A DNA stretch of 6,161 nucleotides from Bacteroidales bacterium UBA1216 (GTDB taxonomy: Bacteria; Bacteroidota; Bacteroidia; Bacteroidales; Paludibacteraceae): NCBI GenBank assembly GCA_002309255.1, contig DBXI01000054.1, forward strand, positions 19,015-25,175. Direction: 5' to 3'. This document shows, piece by piece, positions 1 to 5,739 of this stretch. Every line of letters begins with the position of its first letter. Positions within the stretch are counted from its first letter, which is position 1. The notes under the pieces are model-generated. The model was not told where the DNA came from. It was given only the letters and a program-made list of their open reading frames with translations, and did not search any database. A program made the position numbers and the translations under genes.

Positions 1-123
1 GACCGCTCGGGCACGACCGTCATCGGCAAGTATCTGCTCAACCACTCGTTCATGATGCCCGGTCTGATCTGCGTGACGGTCTCCACCCTGGTGGCGTACC
101 TGCTGACGTGGGCGATCTTCTGA
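1..123 (+). CDS. Anaerobic C4-dicarboxylate transporter (DcuA/DcuB type), C-terminal end
   Basis: Partial gene: only the last 40 codons lie in the window, read in frame 1 to a TGA at 121-123. The translation begins DRSGTT.IGKY and continues NHSFMMPGL, which matches the conserved C-terminal tail of Dcu family antiporters, where RSGTT...GK..NHSF..PGLI precedes the last hydrophobic helix. The rest (ICVTVSTLVAYLLTWAIF) is that closing transmembrane segment and ends at a natural position. Members exchange fumarate, aspartate or malate for succinate across the inner membrane during anaerobic fumarate respiration. That is known for the family and not shown here. The fragment cannot separate DcuA from DcuB, so no symbol is given. 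The stretch is GC-rich compared with the genes from 308 onward. Confidence 0.8.
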   Translation, partial: DRSGTTVIGKYLLNHSFMMPGLICVTVSTLVAYLLTWAIF

Positions 124-296
124 TCAGCGGCTTTGGAAAACCAGTATGACACAATCGGTTCGCGTAACTCGAACATCAGCCCCGCGTCCAACACCCGGCG
201 CCTTCTGCAACCAAGTTCGTCCAAGACGGCCGTGTGTACATCCGTCGTGGCGACAAGGTGTATAACGCTACCGGCGAACTGGAGGAAGTGCAATAG
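124..296 (+). pseudogene. Probable frameshifted tail of an exported Bacteroidetes protein
   Basis: No intact gene fits here. Frame 3 is open from the TAA at 165-167 to the TAG at 294-296. From about 213 it reads KFVQDGRVYIRRGDKVYNA then TGELEEVQ. This resembles the short C-terminal beta motif (K-F/I-x-x-G-x-x-x-I-x-x-x-G-x-x-Y-x-x-x-G) that ends many Bacteroidetes secreted or surface proteins. The preceding residues appear to lie in frame 1 (LENQYDTIGSRNSNISPASN, 133-192), so one frameshift near 192-197 would join the two parts. There is no ATG start in the matching frame. The motif match is from memory of the family, and the frameshift is inference. The segment could also be non-coding spacer with a chance resemblance. 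Confidence 0.4.
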
Positions 297-307
297 TATA
301 TAAACTG

Positions 308-781
308 ATGATGAAAGACAATACACGATCAACTGACGGGCAAATTATGACCAAAGAACAGGCATATCAACAGCTTCTGCCTCAGATTGAGGCGTTGGTC
401 GCCGATGAGCAGGACATGATTGCGAACATGGCGAACATAGCTGCAGCGTTGCACGAGGCGTTTGGATTCTGGTGGACTGGGTTCTACCGCGTGGAAGGCG
501 ACATGCTCGTTCTCGGGCCGTTTCAGGGACCGATAGCCTGCACACGAATCCCTTACGGACGCGGAGTGTGCGGCACAGCATGGGCACAAGGGCAGACGAT
601 CATTGTTCCCAACGTGCATGAGTTTGCCGGACATATAGCCTGCTCAAGTGCATCGAATAGTGAGATTGTTGTCCCCATCCGCAAAGACGGACGTATCATT
701 GCCGTCCTCGATATTGATAGTGTCGAATACAACACATTTGACACCATCGACCAACGATACTTGGAACAGATACAATTATAA
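308..781 (+). CDS. msrC: Free methionine-(R)-sulfoxide reductase (GAF-domain fRMsr)
   Basis: A cytosolic GAF-fold enzyme that reduces free L-methionine-(R)-sulfoxide to methionine, usually with thioredoxin as reductant. The 157-residue translation has the full family signature: WWTGFY near 55-60, LVLGPFQGPIAC near 68-78, GRGVCGTAW at 85-92, and GHIACSSASNSEIVVPI at 109-124, followed by VLDIDS. The three redox cysteines of the family are present as Cys78, Cys88 and Cys112, so it looks catalytically complete. The C-terminus (DQRYLEQIQL) is where homologues end. In-frame ATGs lie at 308, 311 and 347. Homologues start near the residue-14 methionine (347), so residues 1-13 are an extra leader. That leader closely resembles the start of the NUDIX gene at 5021. 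No TAnnTTTG box is seen upstream. The next ORF starts 13 nt after the stop. Confidence 0.92.
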   Translation: MMKDNTRSTDGQIMTKEQAYQQLLPQIEALVADEQDMIANMANIAAALHEAFGFWWTGFYRVEGDMLVLGPFQGPIACTRIPYGRGVCGTAWAQGQTIIVPNVHEFAGHIACSSASNSEIVVPIRKDGRIIAVLDIDSVEYNTFDTIDQRYLEQIQL

Positions 782-794
782 AGACGGACAAAAG

Positions 795-953
795 ATGAAA
801 CGTAACTACTCTAAATGGCGCAGCATAACGCTTATTACTGCTATATATGTGCTTGTCGGCGTGACTGGTGTTGCTTTATTTCAAATACAAACCCGGCTAA
901 GCCGACTACCGCAAACAGACACGAATGCTTATCTAATTCAACGAACGATTTAA
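795..953 (+). CDS. Small single-pass membrane protein ORF, function unknown
   Basis: An ATG at 795 opens a 52-residue ORF ending with TAA at 951-953, 13 nt behind the methionine sulfoxide reductase. It has a basic N-terminus (MKRNYSKWR) and one strongly hydrophobic helix at about residues 11-29 (ITLITAIYVLVGVTGVALF). A polar tail with QTRLSRLPQTDTN follows. This layout suggests a signal anchor with a short periplasmic tail. I do not recognise the family. It could be a genuine small membrane protein, or the surviving N-terminus of a larger membrane or envelope protein whose remainder was deleted, which would fit the truncated genes around it. The next gene begins 20 nt later. No promoter or clear ribosome binding site is visible. 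Confidence 0.4.
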   Translation: MKRNYSKWRSITLITAIYVLVGVTGVALFQIQTRLSRLPQTDTNAYLIQRTI

Positions 954-973
954 ACGATGGCTCAGAATTAACG

Positions 974-1312
974 ATGGAAATAACGCTTCTGTTGGAATAT
1001 ACCGACCGTTCGCAGCTACGGGAGTGGTTCATGGCGAACCATGCTACGGCGAAGGAATGCTGGGTGACGATGTATCGCACGAAGACACCTCGCACCGACT
1101 GCATCCCATATTTGGACGTGGTGGAAGAAGCGCTCTGTTTCGGTTGGATAGACAGCACGGTCAAACGACTGCCCGACGGACGCTGCGCACAACGTCTCTC
1201 GCCTCGCCGGAAAGGTAGCCACTGGACTAATTTGAATAAACAACGCTGTGCTGACTTGGAACAACGAGGACTCATGACCGATGCCGGTCGTGCCACTATT
1301 GCCAATTGCTAA
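974..1312 (+). pseudogene. YdeI/OmpD-associated family protein, C-terminally truncated
   Basis: The 112-residue product matches the N-terminal half of the YdeI/OmpD-associated ('bacteriocin protection') family. It shows REWFMANHATAKECWV at 16-31, then DVVEEALCFGWIDS at 48-61, then QRLSPRRKGSHWT at 73-85, all in the family's usual order. Family members that I recall run to roughly 190 residues and carry a C-terminal segment. Here the frame stops at TAA 1310-1312 after LMTDAGRATIANC, with no C-terminal part in any frame of the next 71 bases (1313-1383). That spacer is AT-rich and shows no terminator. I therefore call a truncated, probably non-functional gene, although a short but stable domain is possible. 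The biochemical role of the family is poorly defined. The start ATG at 974 sits in a small repeat (TAAACGATGG at 951, TTAACGATGG at 968). Confidence 0.7.
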
Positions 1313-1383
1313 AAGAGAATTTATAAACTTTAGTTGTTGCCGACAACCCTGCAAGAATATTCAAAAAAGAAGAGTAAAATGTA

Positions 1384-1872
1384 ATGACACGCAAAGAAAT
1401 TATTATTGCAACCTGTTTGCTGATTATATTCGGAACGAGTATGCACTTTGTGCATCATGTGCCGTTCTTCAACCATTTTCTGGGCTATATCTTCCCTGTG
1501 ACGGAGAGCGTGGCAGCACACATGAAGATGGTGTTCTATCCGATGCTGCTGCTGAGCCTGTACCTGACTATCAGTCGTCGTGATATCCGTGAGTTCGGTG
1601 CACCTATCTTGGGCGGACTGGCGGTCATGCCGCTTATCGTGGCGGTGTTCTTCAGTTATTGGGTGTTTGTACGGCATGAACTGATGGCACTGGATATCAT
1701 CATTTATATAGCTTCGGTCGTAGGAGCGGTACTGCTGGCTAACCGTTGGCGTCAGTCAGAGGTAGTGCGTCGTCTATGGCCGCTGTGGATAGTAGTGGCC
1801 GTGTTGGGCATCATAACTATCGGCGTACTGACATATCATGCTCCGGACTGGATTATATTTGCTGATTTATGA
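1384..1872 (+). CDS. DUF6512-like multi-pass membrane protein
   Basis: A 162-residue, strongly hydrophobic protein with about five predicted transmembrane helices: residues ~5-20, 49-64, 73-95, 100-119 and 131-150. The loop after helix 1 holds FPVTESVAAHMKMVFYPML at 37-55. It resembles the signature V-x-E-S-V-W-E-H-x-K-x-x-F-F-P that I associate with DUF6512-type proteins. The usual Trp is replaced by Ala. The end (TYHAPDWIIFADL) parallels the short P-H/D-x-x-x-F-x-D tail of that family, so the gene is probably complete or nearly so. The protein sits in the inner membrane and its function is unknown. The start ATG at 1384 follows an A-rich GAAGAGTAAAATGTA stretch. The next gene begins 27 nt after its stop. 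Confidence 0.75.
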   Translation: MTRKEIIIATCLLIIFGTSMHFVHHVPFFNHFLGYIFPVTESVAAHMKMVFYPMLLLSLYLTISRRDIREFGAPILGGLAVMPLIVAVFFSYWVFVRHELMALDIIIYIASVVGAVLLANRWRQSEVVRRLWPLWIVVAVLGIITIGVLTYHAPDWIIFADL

Positions 1873-1899
1873 TAAAGAAGATGAATTGAATATAATGTT

Positions 1900-2388
1900 A
1901 TGAGACGAATGATTTTGGCACTTGTATGTGCCACCATGATGATGCCCATGAACGCAAAGACATTAGTGGCGTATTTCTCCGCCACCGGTACTACCAAAGT
2001 GGCTGCGGAGAAACTCGCAAAGCAGCACAAAGCTGTGCTCTGGGAGATTGAGCCGGCTGAGAGGTACACGTCAGCCGACCTGGACTGGCGCAATCCGCAT
2101 TCTCGTTCATCCCTCGAAATGAACGATCCCGAAGAGCGTCCGACGATCAAGCAATGCACGAATGTGATGCCGTACGACACCGTTTATGTAGGTTTTCCTA
2201 TCTGGTGGGGTATCTGTCCGCGTATCATCAATTCGTGGCTGGACAACAACGAGCCGCAACTGCAAGGCAAAATCCTGATTCCGTTTGCCACTAGCGGAAG
2301 CAGCGGTATCGAAGAAGCCGAGGAATACCTTCGTAAGACCTATCCATCACTCTCTTGGCAGAAAGGACTGCTTTTAAATAAACGATAA
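1900..2388 (+). CDS. Exported flavodoxin with abnormal C-terminus
   Basis: A flavodoxin-fold protein of the flavodoxin_4 group that should bind FMN and carry electrons. The FMN phosphate loop is SATGTT at 27-32, directly after the first beta strand (TLVAYF). LDWRNPHSRSSLEMND at 61-76 and VGFPIWWG at 97-104 are typical of this group, and IPFATSGSSGI at 127-137 is the last conserved loop. Residues 1-19 (MRRMILALVCATMMMPMNA) form a signal peptide without a lipobox cysteine, which implies export. Such leaders occur on Bacteroidetes flavodoxins. After WQKGLLLN the protein stops with KR, whereas homologues continue through a final helix of roughly 15 residues. The last helix seems lost at the join with the TfoX fragment that follows, so folding may be impaired. 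Confidence 0.85.
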   Translation: MRRMILALVCATMMMPMNAKTLVAYFSATGTTKVAAEKLAKQHKAVLWEIEPAERYTSADLDWRNPHSRSSLEMNDPEERPTIKQCTNVMPYDTVYVGFPIWWGICPRIINSWLDNNEPQLQGKILIPFATSGSSGIEEAEEYLRKTYPSLSWQKGLLLNKR

Positions 2389-2566
2389 AACGGGATATGA
2401 GCATCCGGATTTAGTACAATATATCGTAGAACAGGCCTCTCTTGCCGATGAAGTGTGCGCCAAGAAGATGTTCGGTGACTACTGTCTCAACTTCAGCGGT
2501 AAGCCTGTCGGACTCGGAGTAGCTGTGCAACTCAAACGGATGGGGTATCATATGACTCGCATATAA
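2378..2566 (+). pseudogene. TfoX N-terminal-domain fragment without a start codon
   Basis: Frame 2 is open from after a TAA at 2375-2377 to the TAA at 2564-2566 and overlaps the flavodoxin end. It reads GYEHPDLVQYIVEQASLADE at about 2393-2452, then VCAKKMFGDYCLNFSGKPVGL to about 2515. This is the TfoX N-terminal domain pattern: a helix with x-V-x-Y-I-x-E-Q, then K-K-M-F-G-D-Y and G-K-P-V-G-L. It contains no suitable upstream ATG; the first methionine is inside KMFGDY. After GKPVGL the expected strand (V/I-C-D-N-x-L-F-x-K) is missing and replaced by an unrelated tail (GVAVQLKRMGYHMTRI). Both ends are therefore broken. TfoX-domain proteins are linked to competence regulation in some bacteria, but many family members have no known role. 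The stop overlaps the ATG at 2566. Confidence 0.7.
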
Positions 2567-2592
2567 TGGGATACATATATTTGGTCATGCGT

Positions 2593-3111
2593 ATGAAACG
2601 ATTTCGTTACATTCTATTTATACTCTGCTGCTTATACGGATGTAAGACACAGCAGCCAACAACCGGCACGCAGTTTGTCACTGATGTACAGCGCGATATG
2701 CCGTTCAAGGTGAGTGCTATGAACAGTGTGACGAACCATGATGGCGTGTATTCGTTCCGATGCGAGAACCAAGTGGATCTGCTGCCGGACTACGAGATAG
2801 ATGCCGAAGGAGCGATGATGATTTACCGCACCACGTTTGCGCCGACGCATGACAGGCAACCGGCGAATGTCATCTGGCGGAACATCGTTATCAACCGCAA
2901 GGCGAAGCGCGTGCTGTGCATCGACCGGATGGTGCAGAACGGCAAGACCTTCGGCTACGTCTATGTGTTGCAGTCCGAGACAAAAGAGTACAGCGATGAG
3001 AATACCTACCACTGGGACGTGACCGATCAACGTCTGCTGCTGAACGTAGCCGATGCTATCGAGCACATGACATCCTTGTCCGTAACGCAACTGGAACTGA
3101 TGACAAGATAA
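2593..3111 (+). CDS. Hypothetical lipoprotein
   Basis: A 172-residue secreted lipoprotein if started at ATG 2593. The sequence begins MKRFRYILFILCCLYGC, a basic n-region, a hydrophobic core and a lipobox L-Y-G-C with Cys17, which predicts lipidation and membrane anchoring. An in-frame ATG at 2566 would add nine residues in front of the signal peptide; it overlaps the preceding stop (TAATG), and I consider it less likely. The mature part is hydrophilic and probably beta-rich. I see no domain I can name. It contains patches such as VIWRNIVINRKAKRVLCIDR and GKTFGYVYVLQSE, which could be strands of a small beta sandwich. It ends with TAA at 3109-3111, and the next gene starts 36 nt later. No function is assigned. 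Confidence 0.7.
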   Translation: MKRFRYILFILCCLYGCKTQQPTTGTQFVTDVQRDMPFKVSAMNSVTNHDGVYSFRCENQVDLLPDYEIDAEGAMMIYRTTFAPTHDRQPANVIWRNIVINRKAKRVLCIDRMVQNGKTFGYVYVLQSETKEYSDENTYHWDVTDQRLLLNVADAIEHMTSLSVTQLELMTR

Positions 3112-3147
3112 CAAAAGCACACAAGCAACTCTTTGTTGGGCAAAAAT

Positions 3148-3945
3148 ATGAACTGGACCATTCTGACAGATAATAGAAGCGAAGACAGTCGATTACTCAC
3201 GGAGCACGGGCTGGCGGTCTATGTCGAGACATCGCAGCATAAGTTGCTGCTGGACACAGGCGCAAGCGATGTGTTCCTCCGTAATGCCGAACGCTTGGGG
3301 ATAGACCTTACAGAGGTCGATTACGTATTTATCTCACACGGCCATAGTGACCATGCAGGAGGGCTTGCCACTTTCCTTCGCATAAACAGCAAGGCGCAGG
3401 TGATATTGTCGCCGCATTGCCTTGATCGCAGCTTTTATTCCTCGCGCAATGGTTTGCATTCCATTACTGCCGACTGGATTACAGTTGACCGCTCGCGGCT
3501 GCGGCTGATAGAGCAAAACACGCAGATCGATGATGACCTTTGGGCTATCGTGCCGGAGCGTGACAGCTACCCGTTGCCCGCAGCCAATCAGCATCTGTTG
3601 GCCGGGACATCAGCCGACGAACTTGTGCCGGACGATTTCTGCCATGAATTGATACTCTATGCCGATGGCTTGTTGTTTACCGGCTGTGCTCATAGTGGAC
3701 TGGAGAATATCCTCGCGTCTATACCGGATTTGCCTTTGCACACCGTTCTTGGCGGTTTCCACCTGCTGGATGGCTATGAGAACGAGGAAGAACTGCTACG
3801 TATAGCCAATCATCTGAAAGCCGCCTATCCGGATGTGCATTTTTACACCAGTCATTGTACCGGCGATGCCGCCCTGCAAACTTTGCAGCAGGTGCTTGGC
3901 GCACAAATACAAGGCTTTTCCGTCGGCAACGCACATACATACTAA
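3148..3945 (+). CDS. Metallo-beta-lactamase-fold hydrolase, DHPS-like subfamily
   Basis: A 265-residue metallo-beta-lactamase fold protein. Metal ligands are visible in order: Asp36 in LLLDTGAS, the H-x-H-x-D-H motif as His64, His66, Asp68 and His69 (ISHGHSDHAGG), His182 in TGCAHSGL, and His205 in GGFHLL. His236 in YTSHCTG and the C-terminal GFSVGN are typical of the subfamily named after archaeal 7,8-dihydropterin-6-methyl-(ribofuranosyl)aminobenzene 5'-phosphate synthase. Bacterial members are mostly uncharacterised, so I do not assign that reaction. The first ATG is at 3148 and gives a start matching the first beta strand (MNWTILTDN). A TTG at 3133 would add only MLGKN. The enzyme should be cytosolic, as there is no signal peptide. 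A kinase gene starts 38 nt downstream, possibly in the same transcript. Confidence 0.9.
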   Translation: MNWTILTDNRSEDSRLLTEHGLAVYVETSQHKLLLDTGASDVFLRNAERLGIDLTEVDYVFISHGHSDHAGGLATFLRINSKAQVILSPHCLDRSFYSSRNGLHSITADWITVDRSRLRLIEQNTQIDDDLWAIVPERDSYPLPAANQHLLAGTSADELVPDDFCHELILYADGLLFTGCAHSGLENILASIPDLPLHTVLGGFHLLDGYENEEELLRIANHLKAAYPDVHFYTSHCTGDAALQTLQQVLGAQIQGFSVGNAHTY

Positions 3946-3983
3946 CGAGGCAACAAACTATTAATAATCAAACACTTTAACTT

Positions 3984-4871
3984 ATGCACAACAACTACAA
4001 AGAAATTGATTTGAGCGCCTGGACGCAAGTGGGCGAAGGCGGAAACGGTACAACCTACACCAGCGAAAAAGAACCCGGCATCATCCTGAAAGTGAGCCAT
4101 CTGGAAGACGGCACGCTGGAAGCAGTGTCAAAAGAGTTCTATACCTCGCAGGCTGTTTATGAATTAGGTATCCCGACACCGAAAGTATTCGAGATGGTAC
4201 GTGTGGGCGATGAGTACGGAATCAAATCCGAACTGATTGGCAAGAAACAATCTGTCGGACGCTTCTGCGGAGCGCACCCGGATCAGATAGCGCACATCGC
4301 AACACGCATGGCTGAACTCGGCAAACAGATACACCGGACGAATGTACCGGAGAACGAATATATCCCGTCGATGAAAACGCTGATGTTAGCAGCCCTGGCT
4401 GACACCAAGATGCTTTCCGGCAAGAAGCTGAAAGAGGTAACGGCTTTTGTTGAAGGTCTGGAGGACGCTCCCACCCTGCTCCATGGCGATTTCAGCCTCG
4501 GCAACCTGATCTTTGAAATACAAGACCTACCGGGCGCAGAGGATGGCAAACCGTATTGGATTGACATGGGGCGTGCTACATACGGCATTCCGATGTTCGA
4601 CCTCGGACATCTGTATCTGTTCTGTAACATCTTCTCCAAGAAAGACCGTGTACAGCAGATCGCCCACATGACGGAAAAGCAGATGGTGGATTTCTGGGAC
4701 GCTTTTGCACTCGCCTATAACGGCTCGGAAGGACTGGATGCCTTTACTGCGGAATGCAAGCGATTTGCGGCACTGGATGTGGTGCTGCTCGGGCATATAC
4801 AGACGCTCAATTGGCACGAACGGCTCTTCCTCGGTCTGCTGGCCAAAGCGTTGTTCAAAGTAGAAGAATAA
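3984..4871 (+). CDS. Aminoglycoside-phosphotransferase-fold kinase (TIGR02172-like)
   Basis: A 295-residue protein with the APH/choline-kinase fold. N-lobe: a glycine-rich stretch GEGGNGTTY at 17-25 and the ATP-site lysine Lys36 in IILKVS. C-lobe: catalytic loop LLHGDFSLGNLI at 165-176, with His167, Asp169 and Asn174, and the metal-binding segment WIDMGRATYG at 192-201 with Asp194. GIPMFDLGHLY at 201-211, with Asp206, completes the signature. All key residues are present, so it is probably an active small-molecule kinase. It fits the group of putative kinases defined by TIGR02172, and its substrate is unknown. An aminoglycoside resistance role cannot be claimed. The ATG at 3984 follows an AT-rich 38-nt gap after the hydrolase, and the length looks complete. 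The gap shows no promoter or terminator. Confidence 0.85.
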   Translation: MHNNYKEIDLSAWTQVGEGGNGTTYTSEKEPGIILKVSHLEDGTLEAVSKEFYTSQAVYELGIPTPKVFEMVRVGDEYGIKSELIGKKQSVGRFCGAHPDQIAHIATRMAELGKQIHRTNVPENEYIPSMKTLMLAALADTKMLSGKKLKEVTAFVEGLEDAPTLLHGDFSLGNLIFEIQDLPGAEDGKPYWIDMGRATYGIPMFDLGHLYLFCNIFSKKDRVQQIAHMTEKQMVDFWDAFALAYNGSEGLDAFTAECKRFAALDVVLLGHIQTLNWHERLFLGLLAKALFKVEE

Positions 4872-5020
4872 ACTACTGCTCAAATTTACTGAACTTGTGT
4901 ACCAACAGCATGGTAGAACTTGCCGTATTGAATTATAAAGATGGTGTAATGAACACCCGCCAACCGGCATGACCGCCAAAGACTATTTTTCGTAACTTTG
5001 CACGTAAGTTGTGAATAAAT
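4872..5020 (+). other. Intergenic stretch before the NUDIX gene
   Basis: These 149 bases carry no gene I can support. A short frame containing NYKDG (AATTATAAAGATGG at about 4930) resembles the sequence after the methionine sulfoxide reductase (AATTATAAAGACGG at about 774). The first is intergenic, and the second spans that gene's stop codon. The 3' end holds the -7 box of the NUDIX promoter. No GC-rich hairpin with a T-run is visible, so a rho-independent terminator for the kinase gene is not evident. Confidence 0.4.
4993..5000 (+). promoter_or_regulatory. Bacteroidetes-type -7 promoter box (TAACTTTG) of the NUDIX gene
   Basis: TAACTTTG matches the Bacteroidetes -7 consensus TAnnTTTG exactly and lies 20 nt before the ATG at 5021. 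This leaves a very short 5' untranslated region. No good TTTG or TTG -33 element stands 19-21 nt upstream, so it may be weak or activator-dependent. It suggests the NUDIX gene is transcribed apart from the kinase gene. Confidence 0.55.
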
Positions 5021-5515
5021 ATGATGAAAGACTACAAACGAACAAAAGACGGGCTTTATGCCTATGAGTATCCGCGTGCCTCGGTGACGGCGGATGCAGT
5101 GCTTTTCGCCGAGAAGAACGGGCAAGTGTTTGTGCTGCTCATCCAGCGTGGCAATGAGCCTTACAAGGGCTGTTGGGCTTTTCCCGGCGGCTTCCTGAAT
5201 ATGGATGAGACGGTGGCACGCTGTGCAGAGCGCGAACTGGAGGAAGAGACCGGAATCGTACTCAGCGGGATGCGCCTCGTAGGTGTCTATTCCGACGTGG
5301 AGCGCGATCCGCGAGGACGTGTGATCACGGCGGCCTATACCGCCATGACCGCTATGCCCGAAGCCAATGCCGGTGACGATGCCGCTGCAGCCCGATGGTG
5401 GCCGCTGAATGCGCTGCCCGAACTGGCTTTTGACCATGACGTGATCTTAGCGGACGCAAAGAAAGTGTTGGGCATAGAATCGGTCTTATCCCATGCCTTA
5501 TCGGAGCAGGTTTAG
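5021..5515 (+). CDS. NUDIX hydrolase
   Basis: A 164-residue cytosolic NUDIX hydrolase that should cleave a nucleoside-diphosphate-linked substrate. The NUDIX box (G-x5-E-x7-R-E-U-x-E-E-x-G-U) is complete at residues 57-79: Gly57, Glu63, Arg71, Glu72, Glu75, Glu76 and Gly78. The lead-in LLIQRGNEPYKGCWAFPGGF is typical of the ADP-ribose pyrophosphatase-like or NrtR-like branch (R-G-x-E-P-x-x-G-x-W-x-x-P-G-G). There is no DNA-binding C-terminal domain, so it is an enzyme and not a regulator. Substrate cannot be read from the sequence; ADP-ribose, 8-oxo-dGTP or other NDP compounds are possible. Start codons at 5021 and 5024 are equivalent choices. The first 34 nt are nearly identical to the start of the methionine sulfoxide reductase gene at 308. 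The C-terminus (HALSEQV) looks natural. Confidence 0.9.
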   Translation: MMKDYKRTKDGLYAYEYPRASVTADAVLFAEKNGQVFVLLIQRGNEPYKGCWAFPGGFLNMDETVARCAERELEEETGIVLSGMRLVGVYSDVERDPRGRVITAAYTAMTAMPEANAGDDAAAARWWPLNALPELAFDHDVILADAKKVLGIESVLSHALSEQV

Positions 5516-5534
5516 ATGCTTGGTTTTTTTGTTA

Positions 5535-5693
5535 ATGGAAACAGATAGAATAATATCAAAACTCTTTGCTTTACAAGACCAAGCGTACGCAGACTTCCAA
5601 AGCAAGTTGCTGCCGACATATTGTTTGCTGGATTTTCCGGCTGTAACATCTCCATTCAAATCTTCCAAAATCTATGCAAGAGATTTTTCGTGA
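5535..5693 (+). pseudogene. DNA alkylation repair (AlkD-like) protein, N-terminal fragment
   Basis: The ATG at 5535 opens a 52-residue ORF ending with TGA at 5691-5693. Its first 28 residues (METDRIISKLFALQDQAYAD, then FQSKLLPT) match the N-terminal helix of the DNA alkylation repair HEAT-like family (PF08713), in which L-x-x-L-Q-D-x-x-Y-x-D-F-Q-x-K-L-x-P-T is a recognisable start. The following residues (YCLLDFPAVTSPFKSSKIYA) do not continue the family pattern, and homologues are more than 200 residues long. The gene has therefore lost most of its length. Family members are glycosylases that excise N3/N7-alkylated purines; this remnant cannot do so. It lies 19 nt behind the NUDIX gene and may once have formed an operon with it. 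Confidence 0.65.
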
Positions 5694-5704
5694 GGTTTTT
5701 GATG

Positions 5705-5739
5705 TACCAATCTCGTCTTAAAAAAATACCAATCTTGTC
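5705..5739 (+). repeat. Tandem 13-nt near-repeat TACCAATCTYGTC
   Basis: TACCAATCTCGTC at 5705-5717 and TACCAATCTTGTC at 5727-5739 differ at one base and are spaced 22 nt start to start. The second copy contains the core of the left arm of the hairpin at 5720-5767, and the single right arm can in principle pair with either copy. It may be a duplicated operator or a leftover of a terminator duplication; which one is not decided by the sequence. Confidence 0.6.

Noticed and set aside
146..265. 40-codon ORF from the ATG at 146
   Set aside because: The translation is Arg/Pro-rich without any motif; the frame-3 reading of the same bases carries the recognisable motif.
951..977. Short direct repeat AACGATGG before the YdeI-like gene
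   Set aside because: Eight bases repeated once at a distance of 17 nt is within what chance produces, and the first ATG leads to a stop after four codons.
841..1305. Long reverse-strand open frame opposite the YdeI-like gene
   Set aside because: It mirrors the codon pattern of the + strand gene, shows no family motif and is Cys/Arg/Ser-rich like a shadow frame. The reverse frames opposite 2632-3120, 4527-4979 and 4886-5437 fail for the same reasons.
3133..3147. TTG start for the MBL hydrolase
   Set aside because: It adds only MLGKN before the first conserved strand, and the ATG at 3148 is a better start.
308..4871. Integron-like array of gene cassettes
   Set aside because: Many small one-direction genes of mixed function suggested cassettes, but I find no integrase, no attC-like imperfect palindromes and no repeated boundary sequence between the genes.
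3984..4871. Aminoglycoside resistance gene
   Set aside because: The fold and catalytic motifs are APH-like, but the overall pattern fits the putative TIGR02172-type kinases, and nothing in the sequence indicates an antibiotic substrate.
5516..5534. Terminator at the T-run after the NUDIX gene
   Set aside because: The seven to eight T residues have no convincing stem upstream.
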